Notes: generated from the letters alone by a model not told the origin. A DNA stretch of 54,900 nt from Desulforamulus profundi (GCF_002607855.1 NZ_AWQQ01000040.1:1-54900), one strand, 5' to 3'. Positions 19,772 to 30,570 are shown, numbered from the stretch's first letter. Translations and numbers: made by a program.

Positions 19772-20569
19772 TCAAATTATAAACAGTTTAACAGAGTAGT
19801 ATACCAAAGGCGCCGTAAACAACAGGCTGTCGAAACGGTCCAGCACACCCCCGTGGCCGGGGATCATATGTCCGGAATCTTTGATGTCGGCCTGCCTTTT
19901 TAAGGCCGATTCAACCAGGTCTCCCAGTAAAGAAGCAATTCCGATCAGGACTCCTAAAAGTAAAACCGGCAGCAAAGGCAGGGAAGGAACCCACTGTACG
20001 AAAAGGAAGGAGACCAGTGCAGAACCAAAGAGTCCTCCCACAGCCCCTTCGACAGTTTTCTTCGGGCTGAGAACCGGCGCCAGCTTGTGCCTGCCAATGG
20101 ACCGCCCCACAAAATAAGCAAAGGTGTCACTGGCCCAAGTAGCACTTAGTAACAGGAGTATCCAGACGAAACCGTTTTCCAACCCCCGGGTCAGGTAAAA
20201 GAAAATGAAGTTGCTTAAATAAAAGATGGCAAACAAATTGCCAAAAATGTCTACAGGCATGGTACGGGGATATAGCAAGGCCATCATTAAAAGATTGGCA
20301 ATGACCAGGGAGACAAAGGCAAGGCCCAAGGTTTCATCATTATATAGGTATGCGCCCGCAAAGGTAATTAATCCTCCGATTTGGATGATCCATCTAGCGG
20401 GTTTCAGGCCCAACCCTTTAAGAATGACAGTGATTTCCCGTGCGGCAAAGAAGAAGAACATAAAGGTTAACAACCAGAGTACCCAACTGCCATACCATGC
20501 GGCAACAATGATCACCGGTATTCCTACGATCGCGCTCAGCACTCGTAAGTGCAGCAATTCGTCCACCAA
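19772..20569 (-). CDS. cdsA: Phosphatidate cytidylyltransferase (CDP-diglyceride synthase)
   Basis: Integral membrane enzyme of 265 aa that makes CDP-diacylglycerol from phosphatidate and CTP. About eight hydrophobic helices. The family signature is near the C-terminus: SALKRQADIKDSG, GHGGVLDRFDSL with the metal-binding Asp. Also FAYFVGRSIGRHKL and SPKKTVEGAVGG. Separated from uppS by one base. Confidence 0.95.
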   Translation of the reverse strand: MVDELLHLRVLSAIVGIPVIIVAAWYGSWVLWLLTFMFFFFAAREITVILKGLGLKPARWIIQIGGLITFAGAYLYNDETLGLAFVSLVIANLLMMALLYPRTMPVDIFGNLFAIFYLSNFIFFYLTRGLENGFVWILLLLSATWASDTFAYFVGRSIGRHKLAPVLSPKKTVEGAVGGLFGSALVSFLFVQWVPSLPLLPVLLLGVLIGIASLLGDLVESALKRQADIKDSGHMIPGHGGVLDRFDSLLFTAPLVYYSVKLFII

Positions 20570-20570
20570 C

Positions 20571-21359
20571 CTACTTTTTGATTAATCCTCCAAAACGTCG
20601 TTCCCGACGTTGAAAATCCAGAATGGCTTGCAACAGGTGAATCCTTTTAAAATCCGGCCACATCACATCCGACAGCCAAAATTCCGTATAGGCAAGCTGC
20701 CATAGAAGAAAATTGCTGATTCTAAAATCACCGGAGGGTCTGATCAACAGGTCGGGATCCGGCATCCCCGCCGTGTAAAGATGTTCTTTGATCAGGTTTT
20801 CGTTAATGTCGCTGACTTCGATCTGGTTGTTTTTTACCAAACGGGCAATCTTAACAACGGCATCGGTCAGTTCCGTGCGGCCTCCGTAATTAAGCGCAAG
20901 GTTCAGAAGCAATCCTGAATTATTTTCGGTCTTACGGAAGGCCCTGGCAAGTGCTTCCCGGGCTGGTTGAGGCAGTTCCTCCAGGTGCCCGATGGCATTT
21001 ATTTTTACCTGATTGCGGTGTAGTTCCTGTATTTCTTTATCCAGGTATTCGATCAGCAAATCCATTAAAAAAGATACTTCTTCCTTTGGGCGTTTCCAGT
21101 TCTCGGTTGAGAAGGCATAACAGGTTAAAACTTTAACGCCTAGTTCCGAGCATAATTCAACAATGCTGCGCAGGGACTCTACCCCGGCCCGGTGGCCCAG
21201 GGACCTGGGCATACCCCTTCGCAGGGCCCAGCGGCCGTTACCGTCCATAATAATGGCGATATGTTTAGGAAGCCTGTTCCGGTCTATGGATTGCAGAAGC
21301 GTGTTCTCGTCCTCCGTAACCTTTTGTCTGTTTAACAGACCGGTTATCTTTTTTAACAT
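20571..21359 (-). CDS. uppS: Undecaprenyl diphosphate synthase (cis-prenyltransferase)
   Basis: Cis-prenyltransferase of about 262 aa that makes the C55 lipid carrier for cell wall synthesis. Signature HIAIIMDGNGRWA (catalytic Asp), RSLGHRAGVESLR, TCYAFSTENWKRP, and the C-terminal PDLLIRPSGDFRISNFLLWQ with FW...DVMWPDF. An upstream in-frame start at 21425 exists, but the ATG at 21359 has TTGGAGGC eight bases upstream and gives a normal N-terminus (MLKKITGLL). Confidence 0.96.
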   Translation of the reverse strand: MLKKITGLLNRQKVTEDENTLLQSIDRNRLPKHIAIIMDGNGRWALRRGMPRSLGHRAGVESLRSIVELCSELGVKVLTCYAFSTENWKRPKEEVSFLMDLLIEYLDKEIQELHRNQVKINAIGHLEELPQPAREALARAFRKTENNSGLLLNLALNYGGRTELTDAVVKIARLVKNNQIEVSDINENLIKEHLYTAGMPDPDLLIRPSGDFRISNFLLWQLAYTEFWLSDVMWPDFKRIHLLQAILDFQRRERRFGGLIKK

Positions 21360-21380
21360 CGCATAAGCCTCCAATATAAC

Positions 21381-21407
21381 AACCCCCTTCCGGATCTGAA
21401 GGGGGTT
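21381..21407 (-). terminator. Hairpin between ferredoxin gene and uppS
   Basis: Perfect 10-bp stem AACCCCCTTC/GAAGGGGGTT with a 7-base loop, just after the ferredoxin stop. Only a weak T tract follows on the minus strand, so it may be a partial terminator that lowers read-through into uppS. Confidence 0.6.
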
Positions 21408-21414
21408 TACTGCA

Positions 21415-21579
21415 TTAGTCTTCAATAATGGCTCCGGTAGGGCATATATCCACGCATGCGCCGCAATTTTCGCAGTCCATGGTTATCTTAAAAATGTCAC
21501 CCTCCTCAATGGCATTGTTGGGACAGGTTTCCAAGCAGGTGCCGCAGGCCATACACTCGTCCGTGATTTTATAGGCCAT
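21415..21579 (-). CDS. 2[4Fe-4S] ferredoxin
   Basis: 54-aa clostridial-type ferredoxin. Two cluster motifs: CMACGTCLETCP and CENCGACVDICP, each C-x2-C-x2-C-x3-C-P, in the usual pseudo-twofold arrangement. Small electron carrier in the cytoplasm. The ATG at 21579 has AAAGGAGGTG six bases upstream; a start at 21609 would add ten residues without family support. Its place inside the frr-uppS run is not standard for Bacillus. Confidence 0.93.
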   Translation of the reverse strand: MAYKITDECMACGTCLETCPNNAIEEGDIFKITMDCENCGACVDICPTGAIIED

Positions 21580-21784
21580 TGTGTACACCTCCTTTCCCCT
21601 TCTCCTCACATACCACTGTCAGCACCAAATTATCAGAGTCCTTTGCTTCCAATTTTACCACTCGCTCGGGTCCGCCGGGGTTGCCCTTGGGCGGCCCGGT
21701 GGTGACAACCGTTACCTGATAGCCTGAACTCTCAAGCAGGGAAACTGCATCGTTTAGCCTGTAACCCAGCACACCTGGTATCAT
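21569..21784 (-). CDS. Orphan single PASTA-like domain protein
   Basis: 71-aa protein beginning MIPGVLGYRLNDAVSLLESS and continuing GYQVTVVTTGPP, then a beta strand VVCEEKG. The P-x2-G-x4-A-x3-L pattern followed by V-x-V fits one PASTA repeat, normally found in tandem on Ser/Thr kinases and penicillin-binding proteins. Here it stands alone with no membrane anchor or signal peptide. The ATG follows the frr stop directly and the 3' end overlaps the ferredoxin start by 11 bases, so it depends on coupled translation. Function unknown. Confidence 0.6.
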   Translation of the reverse strand: MIPGVLGYRLNDAVSLLESSGYQVTVVTTGPPKGNPGGPERVVKLEAKDSDNLVLTVVCEEKGKGGVHNGL

Positions 21785-23117
<1,333 letters not shown>

Positions 23118-23140
23118 TTAGATCTCTGCTTAAAAAGTGC

Positions 23141-23794
23141 TTAGCACTTAATTTGGGCGGCCACTTCAGCGGCAAAATCTTCTTGACGTTTTTGTAACCC
23201 TTCACCCATTTCATAACGGGTAAAACGACGAACGTCAATCTTTTCGCCGATCTTGGCAATGATTTCGTTAACAACCTGCTGGACGCTCTTATCGCTGTCC
23301 TTAATAAAGGGCTGTTCAAGCAGGCAAACTTCTTTAAAGTACTTTTCAATGCGGCCTTCCACCATTTTATCAACGATTTTTTCGGGTTTGCCTTCATTTA
23401 ATGCCTGGGCCCGTAAAATCTCACGCTCTTTTTCAATGGCTTCGGCAGGTACTTCCTCACGGCGTACATACTCTGGTTTTGCAGCGGCAATCTGCATAGC
23501 AATGTCCCTGGCCAGGGCACGGAAATCTTCGTTTTTGGCTACGAAGTCGGTCTCACAGTTGATTTCCACCAGAACACCGATACGGCCGCCACCATGTATG
23601 TAAGCTTCTACAATGCCTTCAGCGGCAATTCTGCCGGCCTTCTTGGCTGCTGCAGCCAGACCCTTTTCACGCAGAAACTCAATGGCTTTTTCCATATCCC
23701 CGGCCACTTCGGCCAGGGCTTTTTTGCAGTCCATCATACCGGCTCCGGTACGTTCTCTTAACTCTTTAACCATGCTTGCAGAGATCTCTGCCAT
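23141..23794 (-). CDS. tsf: Elongation factor Ts
   Basis: EF-Ts, 217 aa, the nucleotide exchange factor for EF-Tu. UBA-like N-terminal domain with [19 protein letters not shown], then the core with [14 protein letters not shown], and the short Gram-positive type C-terminus ([22 protein letters not shown]). ATG at 23794 is preferred over an in-frame TTG two codons earlier, because AAAGGAGG is eight bases upstream of the ATG. Confidence 0.97.
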   Translation of the reverse strand: MAEISASMVKELRERTGAGMMDCKKALAEVAGDMEKAIEFLREKGLAAAAKKAGRIAAEGIVEAYIHGGGRIGVLVEINCETDFVAKNEDFRALARDIAMQIAAAKPEYVRREEVPAEAIEKEREILRAQALNEGKPEKIVDKMVEGRIEKYFKEVCLLEQPFIKDSDKSVQQVVNEIIAKIGEKIDVRRFTRYEMGEGLQKRQEDFAAEVAAQIKC

Positions 23795-23907
23795 GATCAA
23801 ATCCTCCTTTATTTAACGATCAGAATAGGTAAATTTTAAGAATGGACAGAATAAGGTACCCTGTTAATCTTGTGGTATTATAACCATAATCTTCCCCTAA
23901 CAAACAT

Positions 23908-23950
23908 AAAAAAAGGTAGGGGCCTCCCGTGTTGCAAGACGCCCTCTACC
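23908..23950 (-). terminator. Attenuator/terminator between rpsB and tsf
   Basis: On the minus strand GGTAG-A-GGGC pairs with GCCC-CTACC (one bulge), followed by seven T. It lies 7 bp after the rpsB stop, ahead of tsf. It probably reduces read-through so that S2 and EF-Ts levels differ. Confidence 0.75.
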
Positions 23951-23956
23951 TACATT

Positions 23957-24655
23957 CTACTCTGCGACTTGTTCGCCCTGTTTACCTTCCAAAACAGCGT
24001 CAGCCATCTTGGCGGTAAGCAGTTTTACTGCCCGAATAGCGTCATCGTTACCGGGAATTACGTAATCAACCTCGTCAGGATCGCAGTTTGTATCAACAAT
24101 GGCTACAATTGGAATACCGAGCTTACGAGCTTCTGCCACCGCGATGCGTTCCTTCCGGGGATCGATCACAAACAGAGCCCCCGGCAGACGGCGCATATTC
24201 TTAATTCCACCAAGGAACTTATCCAGTTTCTCTTTTTCATGCAGAAGCTGAGCAACTTCCTTTTTGGGCAGAACCTCAAAGGTACCGTCTTCTTCCATAC
24301 GCTCCAGTTCATGCAGTCGATCGATACGATGACGGATGGTTTGGAAGTTGGTCAGCATACCACCCAGCCAGCGCTGATTGACATAGAACATCCCGCAGCG
24401 TTCGGCTTCTTCCTTAACGGCTTCCTGGGCCTGCTTCTTGGTACCAACAAACAGTATGGTACCGCCATCCGCAGCCAGTTGCTTCACAAAGTCATAACAC
24501 TCTTCCACTTTCTTAACGGTTTTTTGCAGATCAATAATGTAGATACCGTTACGATCGGTGAAGATATAGGGAGCCATTTTGGGGTTCCAGCGACGGGTCT
24601 GGTGTCCAAAATGAACGCCTGCTTCCAGTAACTGTTTCATGGAGATAACTGCCAT
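23957..24655 (-). CDS. rpsB: 30S ribosomal protein S2
   Basis: S2, 232 aa, intact. Signatures: [22 protein letters not shown] (6-27), [23 protein letters not shown], and the late [12 protein letters not shown]. First gene of the rpsB-tsf-pyrH-frr operon. ATG start with GGGAGGAGGTG upstream. It has a strong promoter and a folded leader. Confidence 0.98.
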   Translation of the reverse strand: MAVISMKQLLEAGVHFGHQTRRWNPKMAPYIFTDRNGIYIIDLQKTVKKVEECYDFVKQLAADGGTILFVGTKKQAQEAVKEEAERCGMFYVNQRWLGGMLTNFQTIRHRIDRLHELERMEEDGTFEVLPKKEVAQLLHEKEKLDKFLGGIKNMRRLPGALFVIDPRKERIAVAEARKLGIPIVAIVDTNCDPDEVDYVIPGNDDAIRAVKLLTAKMADAVLEGKQGEQVAE

Positions 24656-24710
24656 AGCTAGTTACACCTCCTCCCTGCCTTGTTTTTAGTCCTCCGTTAC
24701 CCTCATCTCC

Positions 24711-24741
24711 GGCAAGACCTTAAAGATAAGGCAACCTTGCC
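24711..24741 (-). promoter_or_regulatory. Folded hairpin in the rpsB leader
   Basis: Nested inverted repeat on the minus strand: outer GGCAAG/CTTGCC, inner CCTTA/TAAGG. It lies within the 5' leader about 55-85 bp before the rpsB ATG. S2 operon leaders are autoregulated in several bacteria, so this may be an r-protein binding site; that is inference. Confidence 0.4.
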
Positions 24742-24777
24742 CGAATCCGACAACGTGTGTAATTAACACCAAGGCAT

Positions 24778-24806
24778 ATTTTAGCATAATAAGCCCTATG
24801 GTGCAA
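24778..24806 (-). promoter_or_regulatory. Sigma-A promoter of rpsB
   Basis: Minus strand TTGCAC (24806-24801), 17-base spacer, TAAAAT (24783-24778). Close to consensus and about 125 bp upstream of the rpsB start. Confidence 0.8.
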
Positions 24807-24839
24807 GTCCCAAGTGCTTATTCTGCATTCCTTTCGGGT

Positions 24840-24874
24840 CAGGCCGTCGGCCATCAGCCATCGGCCTTTGGCTT
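24840..24874. repeat. Degenerate heptamer repeat, rpsB-codY gap
   Basis: Five consecutive 7-base units: CAGGCCG, TCGGCCA, TCAGCCA, TCGGCCT, TTGGCTT. Same unit length as the repeats at 15289 and 30571, different sequence. Confidence 0.6.
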
Positions 24875-25011
24875 TTAGATTTGCGACAAGTGCTACAAGG
24901 GAACGGTCCTTAATTCAAGTTGGGACGGTTCTTGACTTGAATTTGACAGGTTGGAATTCAAGTCAAGAAGAACGAAATCGCTCCGCGATGGCCTTCATAA
25001 TATAAAGTCTA

Positions 25012-25040
25012 GTGAAATTCCCTTACAAGTGTGTTAAAAT
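25012..25040 (+). promoter_or_regulatory. Candidate sigma-A promoter for the intergenic RNA
   Basis: GTGAAA (25012-25017), 17-base spacer, TAAAAT (25035-25040). Points away from rpsB toward the plus-strand terminator at 25238-25277. Confidence 0.5.
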
Positions 25041-25046
25041 GAACAT

Positions 25047-25277
25047 ATAGCAAGGAAAAGAGTGCTGATTGAAACCCCGTTTTTTTCGACATAAATCCAA
25101 AAAGTCCTTCTTTTTAGAAAAATATTTTCCAGAGAGTACAGAAACGAATAAACCCCATAGCCCGGGAAAGTCGCGACTTCGTTCTTCTGGGGCAATCAAA
25201 AATTTTGCGCTTAGTTTTTTGCGTAAGTATTATTAAAGGCTCAACAATCAGCTAATATCTGACGGTTGAGCCTTTTT
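25047..25277 (+). ncRNA. Candidate rod-shaped small RNA (6S-like)
   Basis: A promoter and a strong intrinsic terminator enclose about 230 nt with no reading frame of note. The 5' and 3' parts pair: AGTGC-TGATTG (25061-25071) with CAATCA (25193-25198) and GCGCT (25207-25211), and CCCC (25075-25078) with GGGG (25189-25192). A bubble and further CGAC/GTCG pairing lie inside. A long rod with a central bubble and about 180 nt of body recalls 6S RNA, which binds the housekeeping RNA polymerase. I cannot confirm the class from sequence alone. Confidence 0.4.
25238..25277 (+). terminator. Intrinsic terminator of the intergenic RNA
   Basis: GGCTCAAC/GTTGAGCC 8-bp stem with an inner ATCAG...CTGA pairing, followed by TTTTTG. 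Oriented to the plus strand, where no protein gene precedes it. Confidence 0.8.
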
Positions 25278-25388
25278 GCATGCAAAACTTCCGATTGCCC
25301 CCTTCAAGAACCGTCCCCGTTTGAATACTTTTTAAATTATTCCTTACAACCTCTCATAAGTTTTACTATAACCAAGCTAAATGCGAAT

Positions 25389-25415
25389 AAACCACAGCAT
25401 CCTATACTGTGGTTT
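25389..25415 (-). terminator. Hairpin after codY
   Basis: Perfect 9-bp stem AAACCACAG/CTGTGGTTT, 10 bp after the codY stop; a short T tract follows on the minus strand. Probable end of the dprA/topA-codY transcription unit. Confidence 0.65.
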
Positions 25416-25425
25416 CTCTTTCATA

Positions 25426-26220
25426 TTAATTATGCTTGAGTCTTTGCAGTTCTTCCAGCAAGCGGTCGTTCAGTACGCGGATGTAGGTGCCCTTCATGCC
25501 GAGGGATTTGGATTCGATGACACCGGCGCTCTCGAATTTGCGCAAGGCGTTTACGATGACGGAGCGGGTGATGCCCACACGGTCGGCAATTTTGCTGGCC
25601 ACCAGGACCCCTTCATCCCCTTCAAGTTGTTCAAAGATATGCTGCACAGCATCCAGTTCGGAGTAGGACAAGGTCCCCAGGGCAATCTGCACGGCTGCCT
25701 TTTTGCGGGCTTCTTCTTCCATACGGCCTGCCCGGGCCCGCAGAACTTCCATGGCCACAACGGTGGCGCCGTATTCGGCTAAGATTAGATCTTCGTCGGT
25801 GAAGTTCTGGTTAAACTTGGCCAAAACCAGGGTACCCAAGCGGGAACCGGCGCCCACAATGGGAACCACCGTGGTTACTTTGTTTTGACCCTTGCATTTT
25901 TCTTCATCGAAGAAAACGCAGGCATCATAGGTTTGGCAGAAATTGGCGTGGGTCTCGTTGATGCTCAATAAGCTTTCATTATACTCTTCCGGGAAACGAT
26001 TGGAACCTTCAACAATGTCTCTCATGATGTCACAGGTAAATTGGGGCATAAACTTGTAACCAAGGGCACGTCCACGGCGATCGATAATGTAGCAGTTGCA
26101 ATCAATATTTTCAGACAGCACTTCTGCGATTTCACCGAAATCAACCGGGTATCCTGCGGATTTCTGCAGCAGCTTATTAATTGTGCGAGTTCTTTCCAAT
26201 AAGCTTCTCAATTCTGTCAC
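25426..26220 (-). CDS. codY: GTP/branched-chain amino acid-sensing pleiotropic repressor CodY
   Basis: CodY, 264 aa, complete. N-terminal GAF ligand domain (about 1-155), which binds isoleucine/valine in characterised members; linker helix; C-terminal winged helix with the DNA-recognition segment [20 protein letters not shown] (about 204-223) and [14 protein letters not shown]. Represses nutrient-adaptation genes in good growth. GTG start with GGGGAGA upstream. The order xerC-hslV-hslU-codY equals the B. subtilis codY operon. Confidence 0.97.
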   Translation of the reverse strand: MTELRSLLERTRTINKLLQKSAGYPVDFGEIAEVLSENIDCNCYIIDRRGRALGYKFMPQFTCDIMRDIVEGSNRFPEEYNESLLSINETHANFCQTYDACVFFDEEKCKGQNKVTTVVPIVGAGSRLGTLVLAKFNQNFTDEDLILAEYGATVVAMEVLRARAGRMEEEARKKAAVQIALGTLSYSELDAVQHIFEQLEGDEGVLVASKIADRVGITRSVIVNALRKFESAGVIESKSLGMKGTYIRVLNDRLLEELQRLKHN

Positions 26221-26233
26221 TCTCCCCTACTTA

Positions 26234-27633
26234 TTAAAGAATGTAACGACTTAAGTCACGGTTTGCTACGACGTCCTTTAGCTTCTCTTGAACATATTCA
26301 CTGTCGATAGTGAGTGACTGTCCTTTGAGTTCGGGAGCCTCGAAAGAAATGTCCTCCAGTAGTTTTTCCAGGATGGTGTGTAGACGCCTTGCACCAATAT
26401 TCTCATTTTGCTCATTTACAGTATAAGCAATATCAGCGATTTGTACAAGTGAATTTTTTGAAAATTCTATCCTAACTCCTTCGGTAAGCAAGAGTTCTGT
26501 ATACTGTTTTATAAGAGAGTTTTGTGGCTCTATTAAGATTTGCTCAAAATCACTTCTGCTCAGGCTCTCCAGTTCCACACGGATGGGAAAACGTCCCTGC
26601 AGTTCGGGAATTAAATCAGAAGGTTTTGAGATATGAAAAGCACCGGCTGCGATAAATAGTATATGGTCTGTCTTGACCGGGCCGTATTTGGTTACCACTG
26701 TGGAGCCTTCTACGATGGGCAGGATATCTCTTTGTACCCCGCCCCGGGAGACATCCGCTCCCGCGTGGTTCCCCTCCCGGGTGGCGATTTTGTCTATTTC
26801 GTCCAGGAAGATGATCCCGTGGTCCTCTGCCCGTTTTACTGCCTGGGTGGTCAATTCATCCATGTCGATAAGCTTCTGGGCTTCCTGCTGGGTCAGGATT
26901 TTACGGGCCTCGCTGACAGTGACTTTGCGCTTGCGTTTTTTCTCGGGAAGATGCTTCCCAAAACGTCCTGCATATTGACGCCCATCTCTTCCACGCCGCT
27001 GTTGCTGAATACCTCAAGCATGGGTGGATGATGATCTTCCACCTCAATTTCCAAATACTCATTTTCCAACTCACCGCGGGCCAGCTTTTCCCTTAAGGTT
27101 TCCCTTTCAAATTTAATTCGGCTGTTTTGCTGCTCCCAGACCTTGTTGTCTTCCTGGTTGTCTTGTACGCCGCCAAACAGCATTTCAAAGGGGTTCTTTG
27201 CCTGCACCGGCCGGCTGGGCAGAGGGGACAAGAGTTCCACAATGCGCTCGTCGGCCATACGCTTGGCCCTTTCCTCAACCTCCTCGATCTTCTCCTGCTT
27301 CATCATGCGGATGGAGGTTTCTACCAGATCCCTCACCATGGACTCAACATCGCGTCCCACATAACCCACTTCGGTAAACTTGGTGGCCTCTACCTTGACA
27401 AAGGGCGCCTTGACCAGTTTGGCCAGCCGGCGTGCAATTTCAGTCTTCCCAACGCCGGTGGGACCAATCATCAATATATTCTTGGGAACAACTTCGTCGA
27501 TTAAATCTTCCGGCAGTTTACCGCGGCGGTACCTGTTTCGCAAAGCCACAGCCACTGCTTTTTTCGCTTTGTTCTGTCCGACAATATATTTATCAAGCTC
27601 AGCTACGATTTCCCGGGGTGTTAGGGCCTCCAT
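26234..27633 (-). CDS. hslU: ATP-dependent protease ATPase subunit HslU/ClpY (one frameshift)
   Basis: AAA+ unfoldase of about 466 aa that feeds substrates to HslV. Walker [10 protein letters not shown] (about 58-66), the I-domain (about 110-240), Walker [10 protein letters not shown], sensor region GRFPIRVEL, and C-terminal [20 protein letters not shown]. The frame is broken at the G run 26945-26947 near the end of the I-domain; one extra base joins GSIFP to [15 protein letters not shown]. The ATG at 27633 has GGAG eight bases upstream; a GTG three codons earlier is the alternative. Confidence 0.95.
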
Positions 27634-27659
27634 AGGCTCCACTCCTTTAAATCCTGAAT

Positions 27660-28195
27660 TTAAATTTCCTCCACCGAGATATTGTTATTAGTATAAACAC
27701 AAATATCTGCTGCCAGACTAAGGGCCTCCTGTGCCACTTCTTTGGGCGACAGGTCGGTGTGTTTGACTAAGGCCCTGGCAGCCGCCAGTGCATAGGGTCC
27801 CCCGGAACCGATGGCTGTAACTCCTTCGTCTGGTTCAATAACTTCGCCGTTGCCGGACAAGACTAAGAGGTGTTCCTTATTTGCTACAATCAACATGGCT
27901 TCCAGGGTCCGCAGGTACTTGTCAGTTCGCCAGTCTTTGGCCAATTCAACCGCAGCCTCATTAAATTGCCATGATATTCTTCCAATTTGCCTTCAAATTT
28001 TTCAAACAGGGTAAATGCATCCGCCACCGAACCTGCAAACCCGGCCACCACTTGACCCTGGTGCAGGCGTCTGACCTTGCGGGCGGTATGTTTCATAATG
28101 GTATTCTGACCAAAGGTTACCTGCCCGTCACCGGCTACAGCCACTTTGGTTCCTTTTTTCACGGCAACGATGGTTGTCGCATGAAACATAGACAT
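27660..28195 (-). CDS. hslV: ATP-dependent protease peptidase subunit HslV/ClpQ (one frameshift)
   Basis: Threonine peptidase of about 178 aa, the proteolytic ring of Hsl[11 protein letters not shown] near the N-terminus supplies the catalytic Thr. Five residues (MSMFH) plus Ala precede the first Thr, or MFHA if the second Met is used, so a short propeptide must be removed. GDGQVTFG and [14 protein letters not shown] are family signatures. The frame is lost at 27956 (ggct for gggct); repair joins NLMR to AAVELAKDW. Confidence 0.94.
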
Positions 28196-28213
28196 CCCTT
28201 CCCTCTAACCAAC

Positions 28214-29108
28214 CTATGCCCTCGGGTGGTTCATCTTGTAAACCTTCTTCAGTTTCTGCTTGGTAACGTGTGTATAAATCTGAGTGGTAGATAACGAAAC
28301 ATGCCCCAACAATTCCTGGACACTGCGCAAATCCGCGCCGTTATCCAGCAGGTGTGTGGCAAAGGAATGACGGATCGCATGGGGACTGATGTTATTTTTA
28401 AGCCCCACCTGCCGGCAGTATTTATCGATGATTTTTCGAATGCCCCGGTCACTGAGTCGGGTCCCTGATAATTGACAAATACTGCGGGACAATCCTGTTT
28501 AACCAGGCCGGGTCTGACATTTCGTAAATAGTGTTCCAGGGCCGCCACCGCCCGGTCATGAATCGGGACCATTCGTTCCTTGGCCCCCTTGCCCATCACC
28601 CTTACGTAACCCCGGTTCAGTTCAAGGTTATTCAGGTCCAGGGAAACTAACTCGGATACCGGGTTCCTGTGGCATAAAGAAACTCCAGCAGCGCCCGGTC
28701 CCGGAGGCCCAGGGGAGTGGCATCCGGCGCCTCCACAAGTTGTTTCGCCTCTTCCTGGTGCAGGAATTTGGGCAGCCTTTTTTCCTGCTTCGGGTTGGCC
28801 ATCCTCAGCATGGGATTGGCTTTGATCAGCCTGTCGTTGTATAAAAACCGGAAAAAGGACCGCCAGGAGGCCAATTTTCTGGCCACCGTGGCCCTGCTCA
28901 ATTTCCTTTGCTGTAAATTCGCCAAAAAGCCTCGCAGCAGCCTGCCATCAATAACAGACGGCTCGATCTGTTCCACCGGGGTGGAAAGAACGGAAGAAAA
29001 AAAGTCCAAGCCGTCAAATAGATCTTTCTGGTAGGCTTCTACGGTACGGTCGGAAAAATTCTTTTGTAGTTTTAAATAACCGATAAAATGATCGATCAGA
29101 ATATACAT
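28214..29108 (-). CDS. xerC: Tyrosine recombinase XerC (two frameshifts)
   Basis: Site-specific tyrosine recombinase of about 298 aa that resolves chromosome dimers at dif. N-terminal SAM-like core-binding domain ([24 protein letters not shown]) and C-terminal catalytic domain with [28 protein letters not shown] and the nucleophile Tyr. Two missing bases: near 28659 (restores [14 protein letters not shown]) and at 28463-28465 (restores [15 protein letters not shown]). Start at 29108 preferred ([12 protein letters not shown]); the ribosome binding site is weak. Confidence 0.93.
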
Positions 29109-29224
29109 AACAACCCGTCGGAGTGTCGAAATATGGCACTTAATAAAGCATATCACAAGCCCACTTTAAATTGCAACTACCTTTCGACAATTTAAAGAAG
29201 AAATTGTTATCACATTTTGAAAAT

Positions 29225-30550
29225 TTAAAGATCATTGATTCTTTCCGCTTCTGACCATTCTTTAAGCATGTTCAAAGCCCTTACCGCATGGGCTTGACCC
29301 CGTTCCCTTTTCCCTTTGATTCGTACGGGAAGCTCTGGAAACAGCCCGAAGGTAACGTTCATCGGTTGGAAGTTCCCACCGGGGGCGGTGGTAATATAAT
29401 GGACGAGAGCTCCGTGGGCAGTCTCCACGGGAAATTCTAGCAATTTCCGGCCCGTTGCCAGCCTGGCCGCGTTAAGCCCCGCCATCAACCCTGCCGCGGC
29501 GGATTCCACATAGCCTTCCACCCCGGTGATCTGACCGGCGAAAAAGATTGATTCATGTTCTTTCATCTGCAGTGTCGGCTTTAATAAAGCCGGGGAGTTG
29601 ATATAGGTATTCCGGTGCATAACTCCGTAGCGGACAAATTCTGCATTTTTCAACCCCGGGATCAAACTAAAAACTCTCTTTTGCTCTCCCCATTTGAGGT
29701 TTGTTTGAAAACCAACCAGGTTGTAAAGGGTTCCTTCCGCATTGTCCTGCCTTAGCTGGACAACCCCGTGGGGTCTTTTTCCCGTGCGGGGATCTGTCAG
29801 GCCCACAGGCTTGAGCGGTCCGTAAAGCAGTGTGTCTTTCCCCCGGGAAGCCAAAACCTCAACGGGCATGCACCCTTCAAAGTGAACTTGTTTCTCGAAT
29901 TCCTTTAAAGGTGCCCTTTCTGCATGAAGCAGCGCTTCGTAAAAGGTTTCATATTCTTCCCGGTTCATGGGGCAATTTAAATAGGCCTCTTCGCCCTTCC
30001 CATACCGGGAAGCCCGAAAAACCTTTGTTATATCCAGGGACTCCAGGGTTACAATGGGAGCGGCCGCATCATAAAAGTATAGGTACTGTTCCCCTGTCAG
30101 CCTGGCGATTTCCTGTGACAACGCCTCTGAGGTAAGGGGGCCTGACGCAATGATGACAACTCCCTGCCCAGGCAATTTTGTTACCTCATCCCGGTGCACA
30201 TCAATCAGCGGGTGCCGCTCCAGGGTGTGGGTAATGAATCTGGCAAACCCTTCCCGGTCCACCGCAAGTGCGCCCCCGGCCGGTACCCTGTGGGCATCTG
30301 CGGCAGAAATAATTAAAGAGCCCAGCTGCCGCATTTCTTCTTTCAGCAAACCTACGGCGTTTTCAATGGCAGCGGCTCTCAGGGAATTACTGCAAACCAG
30401 TTCTGAAAAGTAAGGAGTGTGGTGGGCCGGCGGGTATTTCCGTGGCCTCATTTCATAAAGATCGACCTTGACTCCCCGGCGGGCCAACTGCCAGGCCGCC
30501 TCGGACCCTGCCAACCCGGCGCCGATTACCATAACCCTGGTTTCTGACAT
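29225..30550 (-). CDS. trmFO: Methylenetetrahydrofolate-tRNA-(uracil-5-)-methyltransferase TrmFO
   Basis: Intact folate/FAD-dependent enzyme of 441 aa that makes ribothymidine at tRNA position 54. FAD-binding [19 protein letters not shown] (9-27), [15 protein letters not shown] and the later [14 protein letters not shown] and [12 protein letters not shown] are diagnostic of TrmFO (Gid). Lies between topA and xerC as in B. subtilis. Confidence 0.97.
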   Translation of the reverse strand: MSETRVMVIGAGLAGSEAAWQLARRGVKVDLYEMRPRKYPPAHHTPYFSELVCSNSLRAAAIENAVGLLKEEMRQLGSLIISAADAHRVPAGGALAVDREGFARFITHTLERHPLIDVHRDEVTKLPGQGVVIIASGPLTSEALSQEIARLTGEQYLYFYDAAAPIVTLESLDITKVFRASRYGKGEEAYLNCPMNREEYETFYEALLHAERAPLKEFEKQVHFEGCMPVEVLASRGKDTLLYGPLKPVGLTDPRTGKRPHGVVQLRQDNAEGTLYNLVGFQTNLKWGEQKRVFSLIPGLKNAEFVRYGVMHRNTYINSPALLKPTLQMKEHESIFFAGQITGVEGYVESAAAGLMAGLNAARLATGRKLLEFPVETAHGALVHYITTAPGGNFQPMNVTFGLFPELPVRIKGKRERGQAHAVRALNMLKEWSEAERINDL

Positions 30551-30570
30551 TTCTGATTAGCCTCCTGTTT

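Larger units (their letters stand above)
24922..25317. repeat. Element bounded by 14-bp inverted repeats
   Basis: GGGACGGTTCTTGA at 24922-24935 and its exact complement TCAAGAACCGTCCC at 25304-25317 bracket 368 bp without a protein gene. The left end overlaps a further perfect 15-bp hairpin (24929-24943 with 24955-24969). The layout resembles a MITE or REP-type element; no transposase and no clear target duplication are seen. Confidence 0.45.

Noticed and set aside
23870..24631. Plus-strand open frame of 253 codons
   Set aside because: Antisense to rpsB and its terminator; a shadow of the S2 codon pattern.
28214..29108. xerC pieces as an integrase of a mobile element
   Set aside because: Its place between trmFO and hslV is the conserved position of XerC, and no att sites or phage genes are near.
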